A DNA stretch of 64,000 nt from positions 61,466,154-61,530,153 of the forward strand of contig OX411551.1 of NCBI GenBank assembly GCA_948146395.1. The letters run 5' to 3'. Below the pieces are notes generated by a model. The model was not told where the DNA came from. It saw only the letters and a list, made by a program, of their open reading frames with translations, and did no database searches. The position numbers and the translations under genes are program-made. This document shows, piece after piece, positions 13,601 to 19,813 of the stretch; positions within the stretch are counted from its first letter, which is position 1; each line of letters starts with the position of its first letter. This stretch comes from Fragum whitleyi (Eukaryota; Mollusca; Bivalvia; Cardiida; Cardiidae).

Positions 13601-14672
13601 TCAAGTTATGATAAAACTTTATTTTCTTTTTCTAGATTGAAAGTAATTCAAATTTGTGATTGTGATAAAATTACAAAAATAAAATAACAAAATTGCAAAA
13701 GTAATTTCGTTCTTTCTTTCCAACCTGAAGTTTCCACAAGCATTGACAAAGTTTTGTCGCATATTACAAAATGAAAATGACGTCATCTTAAAAAAAATTA
13801 AATCGACCAAGACAACCAATATTTAATTCAAATCGGTCTGAATATTCTACGATTTTATTTATTACGGTTTTTTTTATTAAAGGGAGGTTATTAATATATC
13901 TAAGTTTGTTCATCTTGAACAAAATAAGCAATGTTGGTTTACCTCCCTTTAATTTCACCCAAAACTCGCTCCACACACTCATTCAATTTCATTCCTAAAT
14001 CAATCCAAAATCATTCATCTTGTAAATTTTACGATGTGGTTAACTGTATTACCAAAAAGAGTTTCAGATAGAGGGAGAGTTTTCACTTTCAAAATGAAAA
14101 AAATATCATCTATCTTTCAATTCCGATGTTACGGACAAATGTACTTATTGGAATTGTCAAACCAATACCCACAACATAGGGTAAGGATGACAAATAACGG
14201 TTCTACATTGTCACCATACCAACTCAAATCTGCAGCTTTATACCACTGTCAGATACGGACTATTTTCGACATTTCTGATTTTGTCCGCGTGTAATCGGAA
14301 AAGATTATGTAGAAATGGTTTATTGAAAAAGAAAATCAGTAGGGGTGGGTATTTATGTATAAAAAATGTATTATAAGACGAATAACAAACGTTTTATATG
14401 CAATGCTTTCGGGGTGACAAAACAATGTGTTTTCTGCAAATTCTACCCGGATTTGCACGCAATTGCTCGTGCAAAGCGGGGTATAATTTGCAAACAGTTT
14501 ATGCAATTTGTCATCTTGGACGGAACATGTTCGGGCTGTTCTATGACATATGGACATATTGTTTGAGGTATCTAAGATTTGCCCACTTACCTTGTGGTAG
14601 AGTTGTCAGAATCGTTAGGACGACTGTGAGTACGATTCCTATAAAAACAAGGGTAACACGTACTCGAAGGAT
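1789..14672 (-). CDS. Gene A (overall): leader, two LU domains, Thr-rich stalk, 8+ EGF domains; 3' end outside window
   Basis: This entry spans a spliced minus-strand gene; its exons are listed separately. Fifteen coding exons join with compatible phases and give about 645 residues before the left edge. The order is a hydrophobic leader, LU domain 1 (three exons), LU domain 2 (three exons, the last also carrying a Thr/Ser-rich stalk), then eight EGF-like domains of one exon each. LU domains are disulfide-rich three-finger folds of surface and secreted proteins, and EGF arrays are extracellular. The inferred role is therefore cell-surface or secreted adhesion/recognition, with the stalk as an O-glycosylated spacer. 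The initiator ATG exon and the 3' end were not found: the last exon seen ends at a donor, so translation continues beyond 1788. The ligand is unknown and I assign no name. Confidence 0.85.
2158..2218. repeat. Low-complexity T-rich and G-run tract
   Basis: A T-rich stretch passes directly into a run of about 20 G with a single A inside the gene A intron. It is simple sequence and a likely assembly or polymerase trouble spot. Confidence 0.8.
2353..2463 (-). CDS. Gene A EGF domain 7 exon
   Basis: A 111-nt phase 1-1 exon: TDHCVKNKCLHGRC then CFCDYGYYGTYC. The acceptor is TTTATTTCCAG and the donor AAAG|gtagga. Confidence 0.9.
2919..3150. mobile_element. MITE family M1, copy 1
   Basis: The left end (GAGCCTGAGCGTGATATTTC) is the inverse of the right end (TTGGAAATGGTCCGCACAGG). 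It is the same family as the elements at 7896, 35534 and 56037. It is non-coding and lies in a gene A intron between EGF exons 7 and 6. Confidence 0.7.
3536..3649 (-). CDS. Gene A EGF domain 6 exon
   Basis: A 114-nt phase 1-1 exon, one codon longer than its neighbours: INHCKPHPCRNDGKC then CTCKPGFEGATC, with an additional residue between cysteines two and three. The donor is CAGG|gtaaga. Confidence 0.9.
4062..4172 (-). CDS. Gene A EGF domain 5 exon
   Basis: A 111-nt phase 1-1 exon: IDHCDTNPCTHGNC then CSCTPGYTGQNC. The donor is ACTG|gtaagt. This is the closest intact relative of the decayed EGF copies just upstream in the same gene (4225-4400). Confidence 0.9.
4225..4400 (-). pseudogene. Two decayed EGF exon copies in a gene A intron
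   Basis: On the minus strand about 4225-4285 still reads HFDTDPCQYGSCSNKLSG and then a stop. About 4330-4400 reads VDCDTDQCA and then a stop. Both align with the EGF domain 5 exon but have lost cysteines, frame and splice sites. They look like tandem duplicates of the 4062-4172 exon that died. A third piece near 5195-5245 resembles only the flank of the second copy. Confidence 0.65.
4562..4618. repeat. (ATTT)n microsatellite
   Basis: About 14 perfect ATTT units in a gene A intron. Confidence 0.95.
5420..5530 (-). CDS. Gene A EGF domain 4 exon
   Basis: A 111-nt phase 1-1 exon: IDNCSPDPCVHGLC then CYCQTGYKGKTC, a complete EGF cysteine set. The acceptor is TTATTTCAG and the donor ACGA|gtatgt. 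Confidence 0.9.
6251..6361 (-). CDS. Gene A EGF domain 3 exon
   Basis: A 111-nt phase 1-1 exon: INYCASSPCVHGLC then CSCSSNYTGKNC, a complete EGF cysteine set. The acceptor is TTTATTTTCAG and the donor CAT|gtaggt. Confidence 0.9.
7341..7451 (-). CDS. Gene A EGF domain 2 exon
   Basis: A 111-nt phase 1-1 exon with six EGF cysteines: IDNCTPDPCLHGNC then CACDGFYTGQNC. It includes the aromatic-x-G turn before the last cysteine. The donor is AAA|gtaagt. Confidence 0.9.
7612..7801. mobile_element. MITE with perfect 22-bp terminal inverted repeats
   Basis: The first 22 bases (start GGCCAACTTATTTCTGACCC) are exactly the reverse complement of the last 22. The element is 190 bp, non-coding, and contains a smaller internal hairpin (GAATAGCC...GGCTATTC). 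No clear target-site duplication. It lies in a gene A intron. Confidence 0.8.
7896..8133. mobile_element. MITE family M1, copy 2
   Basis: The left end (GAGACTGTGCGTGACATTTC) and the diverged right end (TTGGAAATCTCAGGCATAGG) are the family M1 termini. It lies in a gene A intron between EGF exons 2 and 1. Confidence 0.65.
8365..8475 (-). CDS. Gene A EGF domain 1 exon
   Basis: A 111-nt phase 1-1 exon encodes one EGF-like domain with six cysteines, VDPCTNDPCMNGTC then CLCNVYYTGTFC. The acceptor is TTATTTTACAG and the donor CGG|gtgaga. An inverted-repeat element begins right behind the acceptor at 8489. Confidence 0.88.
8489..8647. mobile_element. Hairpin MITE abutting the EGF 1 acceptor
   Basis: About 31 bp at the left end (TATAGAATAACATGTTAG...) are repeated inverted at 8614-8647 with few mismatches. 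A small inner palindrome (CATGACGAG...GAGTCATG) is present. The left edge is about 13 bases from the gene A EGF 1 exon, just behind the acceptor. Confidence 0.7.
9284..9827 (-). CDS. Gene A LU domain 2, exon c, fused to the Thr/Ser-rich mucin-like stalk
   Basis: A 544-nt exon with phase 0 entry and phase 1 exit. The first ~27 residues finish LU domain 2 with FSKCGLCCNDQLCNSEC, the textbook CC-xxx-LCN end. The remaining ~150 residues are Thr/Ser-dominated with Pro, Asn and almost no charge, typical of a heavily O-glycosylated stalk. A segment of about 28 codons (TNTSTVLQTTN...QTTPKI.KTT) is repeated twice. The donor is CTTT-like T|gtaaga, which fits the phase 1 entry of the first EGF exon; the open frame continues about 40 codons past it as intron. 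Confidence 0.82.
9883..10010. mobile_element. MITE family M2, copy 1 (diverged)
   Basis: An imperfect palindrome of about 128 bp with the family M2 core (ACCCCGCTTTGCACATG then GTGCAAAGCG). Its ends GTTCGGGATG and CATCCTGAAC are inverted. It lies in a gene A intron. Confidence 0.6.
10285..10444. mobile_element. MITE family M3, copy 1
   Basis: A near-perfect foldback of 160 bp, from AAGGTAGTGGATCCGTA to GAGTCCACTACCTT, with a strong central palindrome (AGGTTTCCTAATG...CATTAGGAAACCT). Other copies are at 11856, 32708 and 60766. Confidence 0.8.
10629..10691 (-). CDS. Gene A LU domain 2, exon b
   Basis: A 63-nt, phase 0-0 exon of 21 codons begins MCSVHMDPARQQF and ends TECLKKP. It provides the middle cysteine pair. 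The acceptor is CTTTTCAACAG and the donor CCA|gtaagt. The layout matches exon b of LU domain 1. Confidence 0.82.
10853..11108. mobile_element. MITE with 19-bp TIR in a gene A intron
   Basis: The left end AAATGTGACCCGTCACGCG and the right end CGCGTGACGGGCCACATTT are reverse complements with one mismatch. The element is about 255 bp and non-coding. A rearranged relative is at about 34480-34600. Confidence 0.75.
11173..11270 (-). CDS. Gene A LU domain 2, exon a
   Basis: A 98-nt exon with phase 1 entry and phase 0 exit reads GPICYDCNYYINHPTEC and then QCGPSS. It is the counterpart of exon a of LU domain 1, with the same phases and the same CxxC...C...C pattern. The acceptor is TTCAATACAG and the donor AGT|gtaagt. 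Confidence 0.85.
11856..12017. mobile_element. MITE family M3, copy 2
   Basis: The same foldback family as 10285-10444, running from AAAGGTAGTTGATCCGTA to GGTTCCACTACCTT. It ends about 30 bases from LU domain 1 exon c. Confidence 0.75.
12049..12151 (-). CDS. Gene A LU domain 1, exon c
   Basis: A 103-nt exon with phase 0 entry and phase 1 exit. It carries the diagnostic LU C-terminal block LCSMCCDTNLCAAKLC, that is a CC pair and an LC four residues later. The usual Asn after the last Cys is replaced by Ala. An additional Cys lies three residues before the CC pair, as in LU domain 2, so both domains have more than the canonical ten cysteines. The donor is AAAG|gtacgt. Confidence 0.8.
12535..12606 (-). 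CDS. Gene A LU domain 1, exon b
   Basis: A 72-nt, phase 0-0 exon of 24 codons begins RCYMKSY and ends GCQESY. It supplies the central C...GC pair of the LU fold. The acceptor is TTTTTACAG and the donor is TAC|gttcgt, a weaker donor than the others. It sits between the two other exons of the domain in the right order and phase. Confidence 0.75.
12729..12760. repeat. Perfect 14-bp-arm palindrome
   Basis: TTAATAAGTTGTTA is followed after four bases by its exact reverse complement. It could form a short hairpin in a gene A intron; no other feature is attached. Confidence 0.85.
13343..13425 (-). CDS. Gene A LU domain 1, exon a
   Basis: An 83-nt exon with phase 1 entry and phase 0 exit reads HSLQCLSCKDIVDPLQC and then a CDRVTTCGKTE-like end. 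The CxxC opening followed by two further cysteines is the classic start of a Ly6/uPAR (LU) domain. The acceptor is a TTTCAG and the donor GAG|gttagt. Two closer AG dinucleotides exist, but only this acceptor keeps the phase of the leader exon. Confidence 0.8.
14412..14540. mobile_element. MITE family M2, copy 2
   Basis: Contains GGTGACAAAACAATG near the left end and TTTGTCATC near the right, around the core GATTTGCACGCAATTG...CGTGCAAAGCGGGGTA. It is a foldback of about 130 bp beside the gene A leader exon. Confidence 0.65.
14591..14672 (-). CDS. Gene A leader exon: hydrophobic signal/transmembrane segment
   Basis: An 82-nt exon reads about 27 residues with a basic start (LRVRV) followed by a hydrophobic run (LVFIGIVLTVVLTIL) and TTLPQ, like a signal peptide or signal anchor. 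The donor (AAG|gtaagt) is strong and leaves phase 1, matching the entry phase of the first LU exon. There is no in-frame ATG: two stops lie just upstream in the genomic frame. I therefore place an acceptor at the TAG before ATCCTT and infer a short upstream exon with the start codon. This is the least certain exon of the gene; the acceptor lacks a good pyrimidine tract. Confidence 0.55.
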
Positions 14673-14726
14673 CTACTAATGACCAATTTTGTTTTAAATC
14701 AATTCAGATCGGCCAGGTGTATTAGT

Positions 14727-14930
14727 CAGCCCGATTAGCTTAGTTGATAGAGCACCGGGCTTCAAAACAATTGGAGGTCGGTCGATCATATGGGTTCGCT
14801 TCCCGGGCTGGCATACTAACAAACTCAATGTCTTTCGGATTAGACGTTAATATGCGATCTTGGGAGTTCTAAAACGTGCACGCATGACAAAAGTTATGGG
14901 CTGTCTCATCAAAATGGCTCAACTTGAGGT
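14727..14930 (+). mobile_element. tRNA-derived SINE
   Basis: A tRNA-like head carries a box A-like TTAGCTTAGTTGATAGAGCA and a box B-like GGGTTCGCTTCC. After it comes CTTTCGGATTAGACGTTA, a word of the kind found in the body of many invertebrate tRNA-derived SINEs. The acceptor stem is imperfect and the anticodon arm unusual, so I do not call a tRNA gene. The 3' boundary is uncertain. Confidence 0.7.
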
Positions 14931-16400
14931 AAGATAAAATCAATAATTAATATGAAATGTTACTTGTTATTCCGTATTTAGGGCATTATAGTATTAAACA
15001 CATTTTCGATATAACTCATTATATTTTAATTTTTGGGTAATATGCCTTCTTCAGAAAATCAGCAAGAATGTATACAATTACGTTACACCCATAACTTAAC
15101 ATTCAAAACGGAGTCTCCATTTTGAATGTGTAGATATATGTGTAATATATTCTATAATTTATTTTTTTTCTGGGGAAGGCGTAAGCCAAAAATTAGAATA
15201 AACTATAAGCTTCAAAGAATGCAAATATTTTTAAAACAGCTGTTGAAAGTATTGGACAACATCGTAAGATAAAGCTATAGGAGAAGCTATTCGGAATTCT
15301 TATGTGTATGATACATTATTGGTTATACGGTGTCTTGCCGGGGTATGTGACGACTTATTGAAGTTATTCCCGGATTAAAAAATAATGTCACCCGAGCCGC
15401 AGGCCTATAGAGATTTTATGCGTTATGGCCACCAAGATCATTTGCTGAGATTTTCGAAAATAGAGGGCGTCTTTGAAAAACACATACTCAGTGCATAACA
15501 ATATCAGTGCAAGTGTTAATTAGTTACTCATTGAATGGTCGCTCATCTGGTCTTGAAATCAATTACAATTTAAATTTGGTCACGTAAGATTGCTTCCCTA
15601 TTCGTAGTCCGACACATTCCACTGTTATTTTTATATATGCTATGCTTAATTTTATGCCATTACTGTATATTGAGTTATATTGGAAATTTGCTCTTTTTTT
15701 AAAGACAAACAGGGATTTCATAACTGAGATGATTTTACAAAACTTTTCGCGTGTTTCATATCATTTTAAGGTGTTGCATTAATAAGGAAAAAACAACAAT
15801 GTGTCAAAATCGGCAATGATTAGTCATACACATATTCATTATCAAAGAGGACATAAAAATCATCAAATGGTAATGTCTTAGATGTTGACCTTGAAAAGGG
15901 CTGTAGCCTACAGACAAACGAAACAAGTGAAAGTTGCAACCGTTGTCATCGCATCAGATCCAAGTCCTCGCATTTGGTATTGCAAATATAAATATTTGTT
16001 GTTTGATATTTTGTTTACCTAAATACTCCATTATTACTCTGTCCTTACACATGAATATTTATTTCCTATACTGTCTGTAAATGTGTCCTTATCTTGATTT
16101 GACCTAGATATTTCATAATATTTGTCACAGATAGATGCTAAATACTGAATAATTGGGCCTGTGTGAAGTTTCCAACAATTTTACATGTGTGTAAAGTAAA
16201 AAATTAGACATACCTGTAAAATTGCGCAGCCTGTTCGAAGTCTACTTATCCTAATCTCACCAGCCCTTAATTAGAAGTTTTTGACGTACAGTGTCCGATC
16301 AGTCTATTCAGTTAATTTCTAGACATCTTTAACTGAAACTCGCCTACACTCAAGTTTATTACGAATAACATTGAAACTTTCCTCCGAATGTTTGTTTATT
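14931..16400. other. AT-rich stretch without supported genes
   Basis: Between the SINE and the LINE I see no exon with splice sites on either strand. A diverged partial copy of the M1 termini (CCTGTGTGAAGTTTCCAAC) lies near 16158. The missing first exon and promoter of gene A may be in this stretch or further upstream. Confidence 0.5.
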
Positions 16401-16404
16401 GTTC

Positions 16405-16492
16405 ATGTTTGTTTGTTTGTATATTTATGACTTGTACCCCGGTTATTCAATAAAACTCTTGAAAACTCTTGAAACTCATGAAACCTATACTG
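16405..16492 (+). mobile_element. 3' tail of a truncated retroelement
   Basis: A GTTTGTTTGT-rich stretch, then an AATAAA at 16449-16454 and a short ACTCTTGAAA-like repeated tail look like the 3' terminus of a 5'-truncated non-LTR element abutting the full LINE. Only the tail is visible. Confidence 0.4.
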
Positions 16493-16541
16493 TCACATAA
16501 GCGCTCCGACGTGTCGGCAATGCGTCGCCGACGACATATCT

Positions 16542-17378
16542 GTGTTTGATAATGCAACCTGCAATAGTCACAAACCAATCGGTGAAAAGGAGAACGCTAA
16601 AAGTGGGTTAAATGGTGATGGGTCAAAAAGAAATGTGGAAACGGTTTCAAATAGTGTCATTTTTGAATATTTGAAAAAAATGAATGATAAAATGGATCTC
16701 ATGGACCAAAGATTGGATACTCTCGACGAACTTAAACAGAAGGTCAGTGGTTTTGAGTCAGAAATGAAATCTCTAAGGCTCCTGGTACATGATAATCATA
16801 AGAAAATTGATGAAAGAGTTTCAAAGGTGGAGGAAAGGGCCGACACGCTTGAGTTCTCGATTGGTATGACCAAGGACAAAATATCGCAACTACAGAAAGA
16901 GCAATCAACCATGAAAGACGATCTGTTATACGCTCAGTCTCAATCAATGAGAAACAATTTAATTTTTTCCAATATAAATGAGTCTGATGATGAGACCCCT
17001 TCACAGTGTGAAAGTCGTCTAAGGGAATTTATGACTTATAAACTCAAAATGGCACAGGAACTTGTCAATAGTATCAAATTCGAAGGAGTGCACAGAATTG
17101 GCCAAAAGTACGATGACGCGGAATATCCCCGGAAAATTGTGGCTAAATTTTGTTACTATAAGGAAAGAGAGTCAGTGAGGAAACTGGCTACCGAACTCCG
17201 TGGAACTAACTTTTTTATTTCAGAACAGTTTCCTCGTGAAATTGCCGATCGTCGAAAGCAACTGCTACCTAAAATGAAGGCAGCTAAAAAGGAGGGGAAA
17301 AAAGCCTGGTTAAGCTACGACACCCTATATATCGACGGTCACCCTTTCATTCAACCCTTAACCCCAGTCGACGGTTAG
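16542..17378 (+). CDS. LINE ORF1 protein (coiled coil plus L1 ORF1-like RNA-binding region)
   Basis: An intact 278-residue frame. Residues ~40-135 are rich in heptad-type Leu/Met/Ile with many Lys and Glu, a coiled coil for multimerisation. After it come SQSMRNNLIFSNI, GVHRIGQ and RKIVAKF, then ISEQFPREIADRRKQLLPKM, the layout of L1-type ORF1 proteins (RRM-like core and C-terminal domain). These bind element RNA and form the RNP. The frame ends in TAG at 17376-17378. In the element without its insertions, ORF2 continues in the same frame directly after this single stop. Confidence 0.8.
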   Translation: MFDNATCNSHKPIGEKENAKSGLNGDGSKRNVETVSNSVIFEYLKKMNDKMDLMDQRLDTLDELKQKVSGFESEMKSLRLLVHDNHKKIDERVSKVEERADTLEFSIGMTKDKISQLQKEQSTMKDDLLYAQSQSMRNNLIFSNINESDDETPSQCESRLREFMTYKLKMAQELVNSIKFEGVHRIGQKYDDAEYPRKIVAKFCYYKERESVRKLATELRGTNFFISEQFPREIADRRKQLLPKMKAAKKEGKKAWLSYDTLYIDGHPFIQPLTPVDG

Positions 17379-17399
17379 CGGTGCGATGGGACTGACAAA

Positions 17400-18374
17400 T
17401 TAAGGTTCATGTAAAGAGTTTGAGACCCAATATTTAGGGCACTTCATTAGCCAAGAAAAAGCACTATGTCCAGGTATATTATATATCAAAATGAAGCTAT
17501 TCGTGAGAACAAGCAGTTAGGCAACATAAGACCGCCATAGCTACAGCGGTATAGCCAAAACATTGTGGAAAAGGGTCATTTTGTACAGAACAAGAAACTG
17601 CATGACGGTTGCATAAAATTACCCAGTATTTTAACAAAGTATAGTCTGAAGTACCATCCAGGTAGTGCTACAACCTTAAATATAAAACTCAGTCTCAAAA
17701 GGCTCTTTTGAAACAATCAATTTCCATTTATTTTGTAAACATACATGTCAAACCGGTTTGGTCTGTTTTCAAAATAGAAGTAAGGTATGGTGCAACATCA
17801 CACCATAATATTGTGCAATATTTTCTGCGATTTATTTCAAATTATGTTCTTTTTTTAATTCAATGATCTACAATATTACTATATATTTATCATTCTGTGA
17901 AATAGAAATTGATATATTGCTAAACAACCTTACAGGTATATAAACAATAAATGTCTATTTATGTTGTGATAACACACCATACCCTCAAAAGATCTACACG
18001 TTTGCAAAATAAGAATGACATATATGACATATGTGTTTATAAAATAAGTCAAAATAAATTACTTGCATAACTACGTTTCGGGGCTGAGTTTTGTAGCAAT
18101 GGTTGTAGCACTACCTGGATGGTACTGTAGGCTAGACTTTGTTAAAATATGAGCCAATTTTATCCAACAGTCTTGCAGTTGCTTGTTCTGTACAAAATGA
18201 CCCTTTTCCACAATGTTTGGCTATACCGCTATAGTTATGTCAGTCTTATGTTTTTCAACCGCTTGTGCTCATAAATAGCTTCATTTTGATATATAATATT
18301 CCTGGACATACTGCTTTTTCTTGGCAAATGAATGCCCTTAAAACTGGGTCTCAAACACTTTACATGAACCTTAA
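17400..18374. mobile_element. TTAA-flanked DNA transposon with ~290-bp inverted repeats (Kolobok-like?)
   Basis: The arms 17404-17690 and 18080-18370 are reverse complements over their whole length with moderate divergence. The core is AT-rich and non-coding. TTAA occurs at both edges and only one copy is needed to restore the LINE frame, so TTAA is the target duplication. The tips begin GGTTCATGTAAAG, not CCC; TTAA targets with purine tips are typical of the Kolobok superfamily, while piggyBac normally begins CCC. No transposase: non-autonomous. Confidence 0.8.
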
Positions 18375-18602
18375 GTATATTATCATGGAATATACACGGT
18401 CTTAGTGATAAACTCTCAGATGACGATTTTTTGTCCTTAATTAAATCACAAGATATTGTGTTTTTGTACGAAACTTGGGCTAACAGTAAAACTAAACTAG
18501 ATATTGATGGTTTCACAAGCTTTAACTTTTATCGGAAAATTAAAAACAAACGAGCGCGTAGAAATAGTGGTGGTTTGGCTATTTTTGTTAGGCAATCTAT
18601 AC

Positions 18603-18831
18603 TTAACCCTTTCCTGTTTTACAAAATTTTGGGCCTGTCCAAATTCAAAGGTTTTGCAGACGAAAATTTAAAGTGAATTTAATTTGAAAAATAACCATTC
18701 AGTAGGGTAGAAAAAATTCTGGAAAAAGAAGAAATTGCTTGTCAGAAGCAGTTTCTCCTTTTTTCACAACGTTTTCTCAATCATAAAATCACAGGCACGT
18801 AAAAAGCAGGGATTAAACAGCAAAGGGTTAA
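18603..18831. mobile_element. piggyBac-like MITE (TTAA target, CCCTTT tips)
   Basis: It starts TTAACCCTTTCCTG and ends GCAAAGGGTTAA, so it has CCCTTT tips inside duplicated TTAA, as in piggyBac-derived MITEs. An inner hairpin (GAAGAAATTGCTTGTCAGAAGC...) is present. Skipping it restores the endonuclease reading QSILKGVKIV. A second copy lies at 44096-44262. Confidence 0.82.
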
Positions 18832-19717
18832 AGGGGTAAAAATAGTCAAATCATCTTATGATACAATTGTGTGGCTAAAACTGGACAAATATTTCTTTCA
18901 GCTTGAAAACGACATTTATTTAGCTGGTGCTTATATTTGGGTAGAAAATTCCCCGTTTTACAATGTATTTGATATTGATCTATTTCAAACGTTACAGGAG
19001 GACGTTAACCGATTTGATTCGCTGGGAAGCGTTATTTTGTGTGGCGATTTAAATGCTCGTACTGGCAACGGATCAAAGTGCGATTATATTATTTGTGATT
19101 ACAGTCTCGACGCTGACGAGAGCGATTACTCGGTTGACGTCCCGCTGTACCGTTACTCATGTGATAATGTTTGTACTTCTCACGGTTTAAAATTGTTGGA
19201 CACGTGCAAGGCTACCGGACTGCGTATAGCTAACGGGAGACTGTTCAAAGATCACGGAGTTGGCAATTATACCTATGCATGTAAAAATGGTGCAAGCGTC
19301 ATCGACTATCTTTTGTTAAAAGAAAGAGATTTTTATATTTTGGAAAATTTTAAGGTCAATCCGTTCTGTGAATGGTCAGATCACGCCTCAATTAATTTTA
19401 CTATTAAGTGTAAATTGAACAACTCGACCGATACTATTCGCAAGACTCATTTTAATCATTTGTCGTGGAATGATAATTTGCGAAACGATTTTCGAGCAAA
19501 AGTCATTTTGAATCTACCTTCTTTTAATTCTATTATAGAGTCGCTCACGACCAATTGTTCTAAAAGCGATATTGACGATTGCATAAAGCGCTTTTCACTT
19601 GTATTGGACGGCATAGGGAGTACGTTGTTTAGCAAAAATGTTAACGTTAAACAAAATAGAAATGACGAAATTCATAATAAAAAATCAGATTGGTTCGATA
19701 ATGAGTGCAAGAATGCT

Positions 19718-19813
19718 TAGCACGAATATTTATGTGAACGTTATAATTACAACAGGTGTAAAACCAACTATAATCGTATGGATATGTGTACTAAAAAAAC
19801 AGTATATAAGAAA
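19718..19813 (+). pseudogene. LINE ORF2 linker remnant after the stop
   Basis: After the TAG at 19718 the same frame continues (HEYLCERYNYNRCKTNYNRM and so on) up to the edge of the tandem-repeat insertion at about 19814. It is a continuation of ORF2 and shows that the stop is a mutation, not the protein end. Confidence 0.7.

Larger units (their letters stand above)
17379..19717 (+). pseudogene. LINE ORF2, endonuclease part, interrupted by two TTAA insertions
   Basis: The coding pieces are 17379-17402, 18374-18605 and 18832-19717. They read through with the frame kept when each TTAA-flanked insert is skipped. Endonuclease landmarks in order are SWNIHGL at the start, ETW, SGGLAIFVR, GDLNARTGN near 19040, and SDHASINF near 19380; these are the metal-binding and catalytic signatures of the exonuclease-endonuclease-phosphatase fold. 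The segment ends in an in-frame TAG at 19718-19720 within otherwise continuous coding sequence. This domain would nick target DNA to prime reverse transcription. Confidence 0.82.

Noticed and set aside
14727..14815. tRNA gene
   Set aside because: Acceptor stem and anticodon arm do not pair well and a SINE-type body follows.
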